Shown here in pieces: positions 17,967-27,600 of a DNA stretch of 64,000 nt; the stretch's first letter is position 1; each line of letters starts with the position of its first letter. This stretch comes from Gemmatimonadales bacterium. Its GTDB lineage: Bacteria; Gemmatimonadota; Gemmatimonadetes; Longimicrobiales; Gaopeijiaceae. A program made the position numbers and the translations under genes. The stretch lies in NCBI GenBank assembly GCA_007695225.1, contig REED01000173.1, forward strand, positions 62,001-126,000, in the 5' to 3' direction. The notes beneath the pieces are model-generated. The model ran no database searches and had not been told where the DNA came from. It worked only from the letters and a program-made list of their open reading frames with translations.

Positions 17967-18223
17967 CGGCTACCCCGACCCCTCATCACGAGGGCGATGG
18001 GAAAGACAATCAGATAGGCCACCACCAGAAGGAGGGGCGCAAGGGTGATGTCTCCCCGAGCCACCAGGGTGAAGCCCCCCACGGCCAGGAGGAGTCCTCC
18101 CCCTCCCACGCCCAGGGACCACGGCGTGAATGCGAACCCCCCGACCGGACCCGTCGTCCCCTCTTCGGGGCGACGACGGCGACCGGGTTCTCCTCCCCGA
18201 CGTTCCCTTCTTCGTGTGGCCAT
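17957..18223 (-). CDS. Small membrane protein (two predicted TM segments)
   Basis: 88 aa; GVGGGGLLLAVGGFTLVARG and LAPLLLVVAYLIVFPIALVM; stop codon lies inside tRNA-Val. Confidence 0.65.
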   Translation of the reverse strand: MATRRRERRGGEPGRRRRPEEGTTGPVGGFAFTPWSLGVGGGGLLLAVGGFTLVARGDITLAPLLLVVAYLIVFPIALVMRGRGSRGG

Positions 18224-18235
18224 GATGAGAGAATG

Positions 18236-19411
18236 CTACCCTCGGGGCCCGGGAGGGTCAACCTCGCCCCGGCGCTCGCCGGGAAATCCTCCGATGGGAG
18301 GGTGGGGGGGCGGGCCCCACCATGCCGGGGTGTCCGGAGGCTCGGTGGCCCGGAGTTGGGCCATCCGCTCTCGGTCCCGCTTCTTCCGGATCCGGAAGAG
18401 GACCAGGAGTGCCATGCCCAGCAGGACCCAGAACACGAAGGACTGGGAAAGCACCAGCACCCACCCGAACCGGCGCTTCACGTGCTCCAGCCACTGCCGC
18501 TCGAAGGTCCCGGTGGTGATCCCGAAGGTCCGACGGAAGGCCTCTTCGAAGCTACCCATCTCCCGCCATCGGGCCAGAAAGAGTTCCAGCCCCCGCTCCC
18601 CGCTCCCTTCCACCAGATAGCTCACCGCGGTGGCCGCCAGGAGATAGGCCAGTTCCGCTTCTCCCCGCTCCCGGGGCCAGGACAGGGAAATGGAGTCCAG
18701 GGGAGGGGCTCCGCCCCCCGCGAGGGAGAGGCGCAATCGCCAAGCCGAGTTGCGGTCCCACCCTCCCGAGGACCACTGGGCATACCCCTCGTCGAACCAT
18801 CGGGGAATCTGAAGTCCCTGGAGGTGGTCGTGGAGCCCCAGATGCGCCCATTCGTGGAGGAGGGTCCGGTCCTCGGAACCCTGGCCCGTCCATGGTTGGG
18901 AGAAGAGGGGGATGACAATGCGGTCACGGGATGGGATGGCCACCCCGGCTCCCCAGTGGGGGACTCTCCCACCGGTGAGGGCATCGAATCGGGCCTGGTC
19001 CGGAGCCAGGAAGATCACAGCTCGTCGGGGCACGTCGGGAGGGAGCCCGGGAAGCCACGGATTCCGCTCCAGTATGGCCAAAGCCCGATTCGCCCTCCCC
19101 TCCCCCCCCGCCCAGTGGACGATGCGCAGGCGGTCGTGAAGTACGGAATCGCCAGGGATCAACACCCGGGCGTCGTCGATGCCCGGGACCTCGGGGGGAA
19201 GGAGGAGGTGCACGGGAAAGGAGCCGGGGCCGGGAGCTTCCGCCTCCTGCTCCTCTCCCTCCGGAAAGGTGTCCGGTCCGGGTGGGACGGCCCCCTCTGC
19301 GTGAAGGGGCGCCAACCCAGGGAGAAGCCCGGAAAGGATGAGCGTCACCGCGAGAGTGAACGACATCCGGCCCCCTCCACCCCGGTCGGTCCCCCGAGCG
19401 GAGGGCGTCAC
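18236..19411 (-). CDS. Peptidase MA-like zinc metallopeptidase with C-terminal TM
   Basis: LLHEWAHLGLHDHL...PRWFDEGYAQW (HExxH + downstream E); signal peptide; C-terminal TM; GTGA overlap with upstream gene. Confidence 0.8.
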   Translation of the reverse strand: MTPSARGTDRGGGGRMSFTLAVTLILSGLLPGLAPLHAEGAVPPGPDTFPEGEEQEAEAPGPGSFPVHLLLPPEVPGIDDARVLIPGDSVLHDRLRIVHWAGGEGRANRALAILERNPWLPGLPPDVPRRAVIFLAPDQARFDALTGGRVPHWGAGVAIPSRDRIVIPLFSQPWTGQGSEDRTLLHEWAHLGLHDHLQGLQIPRWFDEGYAQWSSGGWDRNSAWRLRLSLAGGGAPPLDSISLSWPRERGEAELAYLLAATAVSYLVEGSGERGLELFLARWREMGSFEEAFRRTFGITTGTFERQWLEHVKRRFGWVLVLSQSFVFWVLLGMALLVLFRIRKKRDRERMAQLRATEPPDTPAWWGPPPHPPIGGFPGERRGEVDPPGPRG

Positions 19412-21036
19412 CTGCCTGCCGAGGCCTCGGAGGTTTCCAGGTTCGTCCGGACCACCTCGTTTTGTGGATTCAGTTCCAGCGCCTTCCGCCAGAAGTGGGT
19501 GGCGTTCTCCCGATCCCCGTCCTTGTAGGCCAGGTTGCCCAGTTTCAGGTACACGTCGTCCCCCAGGCGAGCGTCGATCCGCACCGCCCGTTCGAAATGG
19601 GCCCTGGCCCCGGCCTGATCCCCCCGGCGGTAGGCCAGGTCCCCCAGGTTCTTGTGGGCTTGGGCCGGCGTCGGGGACTGGGAAACCGCCCGGAGGTAGA
19701 GGGCCTCGGCGGCGCCGTTCTCACCCCGGTACTCGAGGAGCGCCCCCAGGTTCACCAGCACCGCGCCGTCCTCGGGATACTGGGTCAGACCCTCCCGCCC
19801 AAGCCGGAGGGCCTCCTCCCAATCACCATCCGCTGCTGCCGCGAGGATGGCGAAAGCGTAGAACAGGGACCGCGGGGAAACGCCGTCAGGGAGGGCTGCC
19901 CGCACCCTTCGGAAGGCCTCTCGGGCCCGGCGGACCTTCCGGTCCTTGAAGAGGACAATGCCCCTGGCCAGATGGGCCTCCGGATCTCCGGGGCGCAACT
20001 CCACCGCCCGCTCCAGGAGGAGGAGGGCCTCCTCGTGACGCTCCAGGAGCTCCAGGGCAAAGGCCCGGTTCCGGATAGCCGCGTAGGAATCCCGGAATTC
20101 GGATGGGGAGCCGGCGAAGTGGTCCAGCGCCTCGGCCGGGCGCCCCTCCCGGAGGGCCAGGATGGCCAGACGGCCCCGGGCCGTCCCCTGGCGGGGATCG
20201 ATTTCCAGCGCCGACCGATACTCCCGGGCGGCATCCTCGAGCATCCCGGCTCGCTCGTACGCCGCCCCGAGGGAAAGGTGCTGTCCCATCCCTGCGGCCC
20301 GCCCCTCTTTCCGGGGGGCTTCCCGCTCCCCCACCCGCTGTGCAAATCCGGCCTGTGCCAGGCCATACACTGCCTTTGCCGTATCAAATTCCACCAGACC
20401 GGATTCGGCCACCAGCTCCGCCACCGACCGGCTTCCGTCCAGGAGGGGGAGGATCTTCTCCTGCTCCGGGGTCAACTCCACCCCTTCCTCTTCTTTCGGA
20501 TCCCGCTCCAGCGCGAAGATCAGCTCCATGGAGGAGACCTTCTTCTGGATGAAGGACCACTCATCCACCCGGCGAGCACCCTCCAGGAGAAGGCTCTCGG
20601 TATTGATGCTCACCGGAACCATCCCCTCCTCCTGGGGGAGCTCGTCGGGATCGAAATGGAAGGACCCTCGCTCCCACGCAAAGAGGTGGTAGACGGCCTC
20701 GGCGATCTGGATGCTGATATATCGGACCAGTTCCTCCTCAGTGAAGCTGCCCTGGTCCACAAGGATCCGGCCCAACCGTCGTCCCGGCTCCCGGGCCTGC
20801 TGTTCCATGGCCGCGGAGAGTTCGTCCCGGGTGATGACCCCGTTCCGCACCAGGAGCTCTCCGAGACGATCCGGGCGATTCAGGACGTTGGCATACACCA
20901 CCCTCCCACCGTCGAAATAGATATATCCGAAGCTGGATCGGTCCGTCACAGTGAGACACCCGGTCTTCCTCCCCATGGCCAGGAGTTGGCAGATGTCCGC
21001 CAGACCCACGTCCTCCAGTTGCCCCTCAATCGCCAT
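19408..21036 (-). CDS. DUF4388 (PATAN-type) + MshEN-like + TPR protein
   Basis: IEGQLEDVGLADICQLLAMGRKTGCLTVTDRSSFGYIYFDGGRVVYA; LGELLVRNGVITRDELSAAMEQQ...LGRILVDQGSFTEEEL; C-terminal TPRs. Confidence 0.85.
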   Translation of the reverse strand: MAIEGQLEDVGLADICQLLAMGRKTGCLTVTDRSSFGYIYFDGGRVVYANVLNRPDRLGELLVRNGVITRDELSAAMEQQAREPGRRLGRILVDQGSFTEEELVRYISIQIAEAVYHLFAWERGSFHFDPDELPQEEGMVPVSINTESLLLEGARRVDEWSFIQKKVSSMELIFALERDPKEEEGVELTPEQEKILPLLDGSRSVAELVAESGLVEFDTAKAVYGLAQAGFAQRVGEREAPRKEGRAAGMGQHLSLGAAYERAGMLEDAAREYRSALEIDPRQGTARGRLAILALREGRPAEALDHFAGSPSEFRDSYAAIRNRAFALELLERHEEALLLLERAVELRPGDPEAHLARGIVLFKDRKVRRAREAFRRVRAALPDGVSPRSLFYAFAILAAAADGDWEEALRLGREGLTQYPEDGAVLVNLGALLEYRGENGAAEALYLRAVSQSPTPAQAHKNLGDLAYRRGDQAGARAHFERAVRIDARLGDDVYLKLGNLAYKDGDRENATHFWRKALELNPQNEVVRTNLETSEASAGR

Positions 21037-21099
21037 GGGTCCTCCCTCTCGGAACCGCTCCCGCAGCGGCCGGCGCCCCGCCCCCCCACTTCCGGCGCA

Positions 21100-23154
21100 T
21101 CACGGAAGGGACTCCCGACTCTCATCGTCCACAATCCGCTCGTCGAGTCCGCGCCAGACCCATACCACCTTTTCCGGGGAGGGGAACCAGTGAGTTTCCC
21201 CCTCTTCTTCGACTTCCGCGTCGTCCTGACGGCCGCCTTGGTTCAACGCCTCCTGTACCAACCCAATTGATCCATCGTCGAAGGTGTCCTCCGTTCCTAC
21301 CCCGGCGTATGCCCGGAGGGCGGCCAGGACCTCTTCGCTTCGCCCACCGTCTTCGTCCCTGACCCGCTCTCCCTCTGGAGGAGAAGGCGCGGTGGTAGAG
21401 TGCGGAGAGTGGCGGATGGGATCCGTCCGGTCCGCGGGATCCCGGGAGCCATTTCCGTGTCCCTGTTCGTCTCCCTCCGAATCCCGGGTCCGGGTGGCGT
21501 CCACCTTTGGCGGCTCCGCCCCCGGATCCCCTTCCCCGTCGCTTCCCCGGCCGAGCTCGGTGACGAGGCCACCCTCGAAGCGGGAACGGAGACGATCATC
21601 CACTCCCTGAATGGCCGACGGCCTTCGGTCCGCCGCCAGGAGGACCCGAGCGCCTCTTCGTTTCAGGGCCTCGAAAAGGTGGAAGAACTCCTCCTGTGAG
21701 CGCTCCGTGTTGGACAGGTCCTCCACCCCGTGGAGCAGGAGGAGGTCCACCGTCCACCATCGTTCCCTCCAGGCCCCGGCCACACCATCGGAGATGGCCC
21801 GGATGAACTCATCGGAGAACTGGCGCACCGAGATGAAGCCGATTCGTGCCGAGGGGCGACGGGCCTGGAAGGTGCGGCCGATGGCTTCCAGAAGATACCG
21901 GGCCCGCCCCGGCGTGGGGGAATGGAGATAGAGGGGGTTGTACTCCGGCCGATCCCCCGCCAGGACACGTTCGGCCGCTCGGATGGCCAGTGCCGGGAAG
22001 GTCCCGGAAACCCCCTCCAGCCCTGAGCCCGAGGGGAGATCAGGAAAGGGACGGGCCCGCTCCCGGGCCGACGAGACCAGTGCCTCGGCGTCATCGAGGC
22101 GGTCGGGGTCCCTCAGCACCGCCGCCGCGGCATCGGGCCAGGGGTTCCCCAGGTCGTCCAACTCACGGCGAATGGACCGGACCCGCTCCACGTCGGCATG
22201 GAAAGCGTCCAGGATTACCCTCCACCTCTCGGGTTCCTCCCCCTCCGGCGTCCGCTCCAGGAGTCGGTGTAGGCGATGGGCCGAGAAACCGGCGACCGCC
22301 ACTGCCTCAGCTGCCTCCCGGAATGCCCGACGCCATTCGGGCTCCGCCGCGGCCGTGGATCCCCCGGAAGACAGGGACCCCTGGGATCCGCCCCCCTCAT
22401 GTCCTCCCAGCGCCCTGGCGAATTCTCCCACCCGCTCCTCGTCCCCTCCACCCAGGATGACGGGAAGCTCCTCCACTGCCACCGACCGCTCCTCCAGGTC
22501 CTGGACGGCCAGGATCCGATTCAAGGCACCTTGGAGTTCACGAACGTTCCGGAAAGGGAAACGCGCCATGGCTTGGGCGACTCCTTCCGCCAGATTCCCG
22601 CCACGCTCCTCCACCTTCCGGTGCATGATGGCCACCCGCGTTTCGTAGTCGGGCTGACCGATATCCACGATGAGGCCGCCGGAGAACCGGGAGAGGAGTC
22701 GCTCATCCAGTCCGTCAATCTCGGCGGGAGGACGATCCGAGGCCAGAACCACCTGGCCCTTTCGGGAAGCCACCTCGTCCAGGGTGCGAAGAAGCATCTC
22801 CTGGGCCTGTCCCTGGCCGGTAAGGAACTGCACATCGTCCAGAAGGAGGATGTCGGCGTCGCTGTAGCGGGCCCGGACATCATCCTCCACGCCGCGCTCC
22901 AGGTCCCTCATCAGGTCGTCCAGGTAGCCCTCGAGGGTCTGGTAGACAACCTGGACTCTGTCCTCGGCCCGCAGGGCGTGCTGCGCGATGGCGGAGAGGA
23001 TATGGGACTTTCCCAGCCCCGAGGCGGAATAGAGGAAGAGGGGATTGTAACTGGCGCCGGGAGACTCGGCCGATCGTCGCGCGGCGGCGAAGGCCAGGCG
23101 ATTGGCCGGCCCCACCACGAAGGTCTCGAAGGTCATCCGGGAATCGTGGATCAT
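21100..23154 (-). CDS. Tandem DnaA-like AAA+ protein (second module degenerate)
   Basis: Module 1: FETFVVGPANRLAFAAA, YNPLFLYSASGLGKSH, ILLLDDVQFL, RLLSRFSGGLIVDI. Module 2: YNPLYLHSPTPGRARYLLEAI, VDLLLLHGVEDL, DDRLRSRFEGGLVTEL. Start at MIHDSRMTF. Confidence 0.88.
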   Translation of the reverse strand: MIHDSRMTFETFVVGPANRLAFAAARRSAESPGASYNPLFLYSASGLGKSHILSAIAQHALRAEDRVQVVYQTLEGYLDDLMRDLERGVEDDVRARYSDADILLLDDVQFLTGQGQAQEMLLRTLDEVASRKGQVVLASDRPPAEIDGLDERLLSRFSGGLIVDIGQPDYETRVAIMHRKVEERGGNLAEGVAQAMARFPFRNVRELQGALNRILAVQDLEERSVAVEELPVILGGGDEERVGEFARALGGHEGGGSQGSLSSGGSTAAAEPEWRRAFREAAEAVAVAGFSAHRLHRLLERTPEGEEPERWRVILDAFHADVERVRSIRRELDDLGNPWPDAAAAVLRDPDRLDDAEALVSSARERARPFPDLPSGSGLEGVSGTFPALAIRAAERVLAGDRPEYNPLYLHSPTPGRARYLLEAIGRTFQARRPSARIGFISVRQFSDEFIRAISDGVAGAWRERWWTVDLLLLHGVEDLSNTERSQEEFFHLFEALKRRGARVLLAADRRPSAIQGVDDRLRSRFEGGLVTELGRGSDGEGDPGAEPPKVDATRTRDSEGDEQGHGNGSRDPADRTDPIRHSPHSTTAPSPPEGERVRDEDGGRSEEVLAALRAYAGVGTEDTFDDGSIGLVQEALNQGGRQDDAEVEEEGETHWFPSPEKVVWVWRGLDERIVDDESRESLP

Positions 23155-23158
23155 CCGT

Positions 23159-23698
23159 TCATCCTCCCGACTCCAGGGGACGGGCATCGGAGCGGTTGGT
23201 TTCCGAAAGCGACTGCTGCTTGGCGGCCTCGAGGCTACGCTCCAGGGTGGCCTCGAAGTCCCGGGGGTCATCTACCGACACCGCTGGAGGGGGCAGCTCC
23301 TCCCTGATCCTTTCCACCAGTCGCTCCACGAAGGCACGGGCATGCCGTCGCTCGTCCCCGGTCAGGACCAGGAGGAGAATGAGGGTTCCCGGGCGGGGGA
23401 GAGGCACGAGAAGGAGAGTGCGATCTCCTGCCCCCACTGTGATCCATGCCCTCCCCGGATCGCCGGAGGCCTCGGAGAGCCGGGCGCCGGTGGCGTGCAT
23501 GGCCGCCACCAGGGAGGCCACCTGACGGAGACGGGATGGGTCGTCCAGTCCCCGATTCTCCACAAGGCGCCCCGCCCGGTCCACCAGGACCGCCGACTCC
23601 ACCCCGGGGGCAGTCTCCAGCGGAGGTAGGAGGGGATCCTGCTTGCCCTCCGCCAGGGGCTCCTCCGCTCGACCCTCCTCCCGCCGGGGCATCCTCAA
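23159..23698 (-). CDS. Roadblock/LC7-like domain protein
   Basis: VESAVLVDRAGRLVENRGLDDPSRLRQVASLVAAMHATGARL...LLVPLPRPGTLILLLVLTGDE; TTG start (TTGA overlap) or ATG 23692. Confidence 0.7.
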   Translation of the reverse strand: MRMPRREEGRAEEPLAEGKQDPLLPPLETAPGVESAVLVDRAGRLVENRGLDDPSRLRQVASLVAAMHATGARLSEASGDPGRAWITVGAGDRTLLLVPLPRPGTLILLLVLTGDERRHARAFVERLVERIREELPPPAVSVDDPRDFEATLERSLEAAKQQSLSETNRSDARPLESGG

Positions 23699-24678
23699 CG
23701 ACGCTCCCCACGGGCCCAGCCCGCCACTTCATCCAGATCGGGAGGGAGGGGCGCCTCCCACTTGACCACCTCCCCGGTAACGGGATGACGAAACGCCAGT
23801 CGGTATGCGTGAAGAAACTGCCGCGGGACCCTCCGGGCCAGCTCCCGGGCCCATTCCCGGTCCGGCCCACCCATCCCCCGCTCCCACCCTTCCCCGTAGG
23901 TCGGATCCCCCACCACCGGGTGTCCGCGATGGGCCAGGTGAACCCGAATCTGGTGGGTCCGACCCGTCTCCAGGGAGAGTTCGAGGAGCTCAGCCGCCGG
24001 CCACCGCTCCACCACCCGCGCGTGGGTCACCGCACGCCGACCACCCTCCACCACCCCCATGCGCTTCCGATCCCTGGGGGACCGGGCGATGGGCGCATCG
24101 ATCCGAAGGGGGGACTCGGGGAGGTGGCCCCAGGACGCGGCCAGGTAGAGTCGGCGCACCTTCCGTTTCCGGAGGGCCGCGGAGAGGGCCCGGTGGGTGT
24201 CGTCATCCTTGGCCACCACCAGGAGCCCCGAGGTGTCCCGGTCCAGGCGGTGGACGATCCCCGGGCGGAGGGCGCCACCGATTCCCGCCAGATCCCGGAC
24301 ATGGTGGAGGAGTGCGTTCACCAGGGTCCCGGAGGGGTGCCCAGGCGCCGGATGCACCACCATCCCCGGAGGCTTGTTCACCACGGCCAGGTGAGGGTCC
24401 TGGTAGACGATCTCAAGAGGGAGATCCTCCGGCTCCGTGCTCAGACGCACCGGCGCGGGGACCTCCACCTGGATCCGGTCACCCTCGGAAAGGGGCTCGG
24501 ACTTCCGGGGGGTATCCTCGTTCCAGCGCACCCGGCCCTCCTCCACCAAGCGGGCCACACGGGTCCGGGAGAGATCCAGCGCCTCGGCAAGCCACCGATC
24601 CAGACGCTCTCCAGCTCCTTCCGGAGGAACGATCAACTCCCGGTGATGGGACTGAGGGGATGGTGGCGAGTTGGTCAT
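23695..24678 (-). CDS. rluD: RluA-family 23S rRNA pseudouridine synthase
   Basis: S4-like N-terminus, HRLDRDTSGLLVVAK, LETGRTHQIRVHLAHRGHPVVGD. Confidence 0.93.
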   Translation of the reverse strand: MTNSPPSPQSHHRELIVPPEGAGERLDRWLAEALDLSRTRVARLVEEGRVRWNEDTPRKSEPLSEGDRIQVEVPAPVRLSTEPEDLPLEIVYQDPHLAVVNKPPGMVVHPAPGHPSGTLVNALLHHVRDLAGIGGALRPGIVHRLDRDTSGLLVVAKDDDTHRALSAALRKRKVRRLYLAASWGHLPESPLRIDAPIARSPRDRKRMGVVEGGRRAVTHARVVERWPAAELLELSLETGRTHQIRVHLAHRGHPVVGDPTYGEGWERGMGGPDREWARELARRVPRQFLHAYRLAFRHPVTGEVVKWEAPLPPDLDEVAGWARGERR

Positions 24679-27600
24679 GATCCTGCTCGACGTAGAGCGA
24701 CCCGGACCTTCATTCCGTCCACTTCATCCTCCATCACCTCGGGGAGCGCTTCCACCGCTGCGGCTCCGGCCCCCATTTCCACCGCCAGGGTCTCCCCGGC
24801 GATGAACTCCCCGAAGCGACCGGCCGCTTTTGCCACCTCATCCGGTCCATCCACCGCCAGTACGATCCGGTCGGTGATCTCCAACCCCGACTCCTTTCGA
24901 AGGCGCTGGATGCGGTTCACCAGTTCCCGGGCCATCCCCTCGGTGCGGAGTTCATCGTCCAGACTGGGGTCGAGGGCCGCGGTGTGGCCGTTCTCCGACT
25001 TCACCACCAGATCCCCGGACGCTTCCTCCACCACCTCCATCCAGTCGGGTTCCACGGAGACGGTTTCACCCTCCACCTCCAGGGCCACGGGGTCTCCCCG
25101 ACGGAATCCGGCCAGTGCCTCCTGGGAAAGGTCTCGGAGGGCCGATGCCGCTGCATTGCTCTTCTGCTGGAACCGGGGTCCCAGCACGCGGAAGTTGGGG
25201 CGAGCCACGAGGAACACCAGGGCTTCCGCGGAATCCAGGAAGGCCACCTCCTTCACATTCAACTCATCTTCGAGGAGGGCCAGGACCTCCGCCCGGGGCC
25301 GGCCGAGGCCGGGAAGGACCGCGTGGAGCCGGCGAAGCGGCTGGCGCACCCGGATCCGGACATCCTCCCGGGCCGCCCGCCCCAGGGAGACCAACGTCCG
25401 GACCGACGCCATCTCTGCCTCCAGGGGTTCATCCAGGAGGTTCGGGTCCGCCTCCGGGAAGGGCGCGAGATGGACGCTCGCCCCCCCTGAGAGGGCCCGG
25501 TGGACCCAGTCGGAGAAGAAGGGGGTTACCGGAGCGGTGAGGCGGGCCACCGTTACCAGGGCCTCGTGGAGGGTCCGGAAGGCGGCCCGGGCATCCCGGG
25601 GGTCGGTGTTCCCCCAGAAGCGGGAGCGGGACCGACGGACAAACCAGTTGGAGAGATCCTCGTTTACGAACTCCGTCACCCGCCGATAGGCCCGGGTGAG
25701 TTGGTACCCCTCCAGATCCGACCCCGTCTCCGCCACCACCCGATGCAGTCGGGAAAGGAGCCACCGATCCAGGACCGGACGATCCTGGGGCGATGGATCC
25801 TCCTCCGATGGGGCCCACCCCTCCACGTTGCCGTAGAGGGCGAAGAAACGGTAGGTGTTCAGCACCGTATCGAAGAAACGACGGCTGGACTCCCGAACCC
25901 CTTCGGGATCGTAGCGCTTCGGGAGCCAGGGGTTGGACACGGTGATGAGGTACCAGCGGAGGGGGTCCGCCCCGAACTCCGCGATGGCCTCCCAGGGGTC
26001 CACCGTATTCCCCTTGGACTTGGACATCTTCTGTCCATCGGCGTCGAGGATGAGGCCATTCACCACCACGTTCCGGTAGGCGGGTCCCCGCTCCAGCATG
26101 GTGGAGATGGCCATGAGGGAGTAGAACCATCCCCGGGTCTGATCCAGCCCCTCGCAGATGAAGTCGGCAGGGAAGTGCCGCTGGAACTCGGCGTCGTTCT
26201 CGTGGGGCCAGTGCCACTGGGCGTAGGGCATGGCCCCGGAGTCGAACCAGACATCCAGGACCACCGGATCCCGGCGCATCGTCCCTCCGTCGGGGGCCGG
26301 CCAGGTGACCTCATCGATGAAGGGACGGTGGGGATCGAAGTCGTCAGGGAGCCCCCCGGCCCGCTCCGCCAGCTCCGCCACCGAGCCGATCCACTCCACG
26401 ACCGTGGAATCCCGGTCCGAGACCCACACCGGCAGGGGAGTCCCCCAGAATCGCTCCCTGGAGAGGGCCCAGTCCACGTTGTTGGAGAGCCATTCCCCGA
26501 ATCGGCCTTCCCCCACCTCGGGGGGGTGCCAGGCCACCTCCCGGTTGTTGGCCATCATCTTCTCCTTCAGGGAGGAGGTGGCCGCGAACCAGGAATCCCG
26601 AGCCATGTAGATAAGGGGGGAGCTGCACCGCCAGCAGTGGGGATAGCTGTGGACCATGGATTCGATTCGGAAGAGTCCCCCGGTATCCCGGAGCGCCTCC
26701 ACCAGGGGTGCATCCGCGTCCTTGACGAATTGTCCCCCCACAACGGGGATCTCCTCGCGGAAGCACCCCCGATCGTCCACCGGCCGGAGGAGGGGGAATC
26801 CGTGCCGCTGGCCGGCAGCGTAGTCGTCGGCTCCGAAGGCAGGAGCCATGTGGACAAGTCCAGACCCATCCTCCGCTGAAACGAAGTCCTCGGCCACCAC
26901 CCGCCACCCGGCCGCACGCTCCTCTTCGGTGACGGGGACGTGCTCCAGGGGCCGGCGATAGCGGACCCCCACCAGCTCCTCCCCGCGGTAGCGGCGGAGG
27001 ATCTCGGTGTCCTCGCCGAACAGGGCCCCCACCCGCCCCTCCGCCAGGACCACCCGACGGCCCTCCCACGCCACCTCGGCGTAGGTGAGTTCCGGATGCA
27101 CCGCCAGGGCGGCGTTGGAAGGCACGGTCCACGGGGTGGTGGTCCACACCAGGAAGGTCCGGGCGTCAGGGTCGGGCTTCCCCTCCCCATCCGTCCAGTG
27201 ACAGAGGAAATAGAGAGAGGGATCCTCCACATCCTCGTAGCCCTGGGCCACCTCGTGGGAGGAGAGGGCCGTTCCACACCGGGGACAGTACGGGACGCTC
27301 TTCTGGCCCTGGTAGAGGAGCTTGCGCTCCGCCAGCTCCTTCAGGATGGCCCACACCGACTCGATGTACTCGGTGTGGAAGGTGACGTAGGGACGGGAAT
27401 AGTCCAGCCAGTAGCCGATACGCTCCGAGAGAGCCTCCCAGTCCTCCTTGTAGGTGAAGACCGAGTCCCGGCAGACCTCGTTGAAGCGGGCGATCCCAAG
27501 TTCCTCGATCTCTGGTTTCCCCGAGATCCCGAGCTTCCGCTCCGCCTCGATCTCCACCGGGAGGCCGTGGGTGTCCCAACCGGCGATCCGCGTGACGCTC

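Noticed and set aside
19462-21270. Plus-strand 602-aa ORF opposite the DUF4388-TPR gene
   Set aside because: Antisense shadow ORF of low complexity
23446-25689. Plus-strand 747-aa ORF opposite rluD/ileS
   Set aside because: Antisense shadow ORF; Pro/Arg/Ser-rich with no motif
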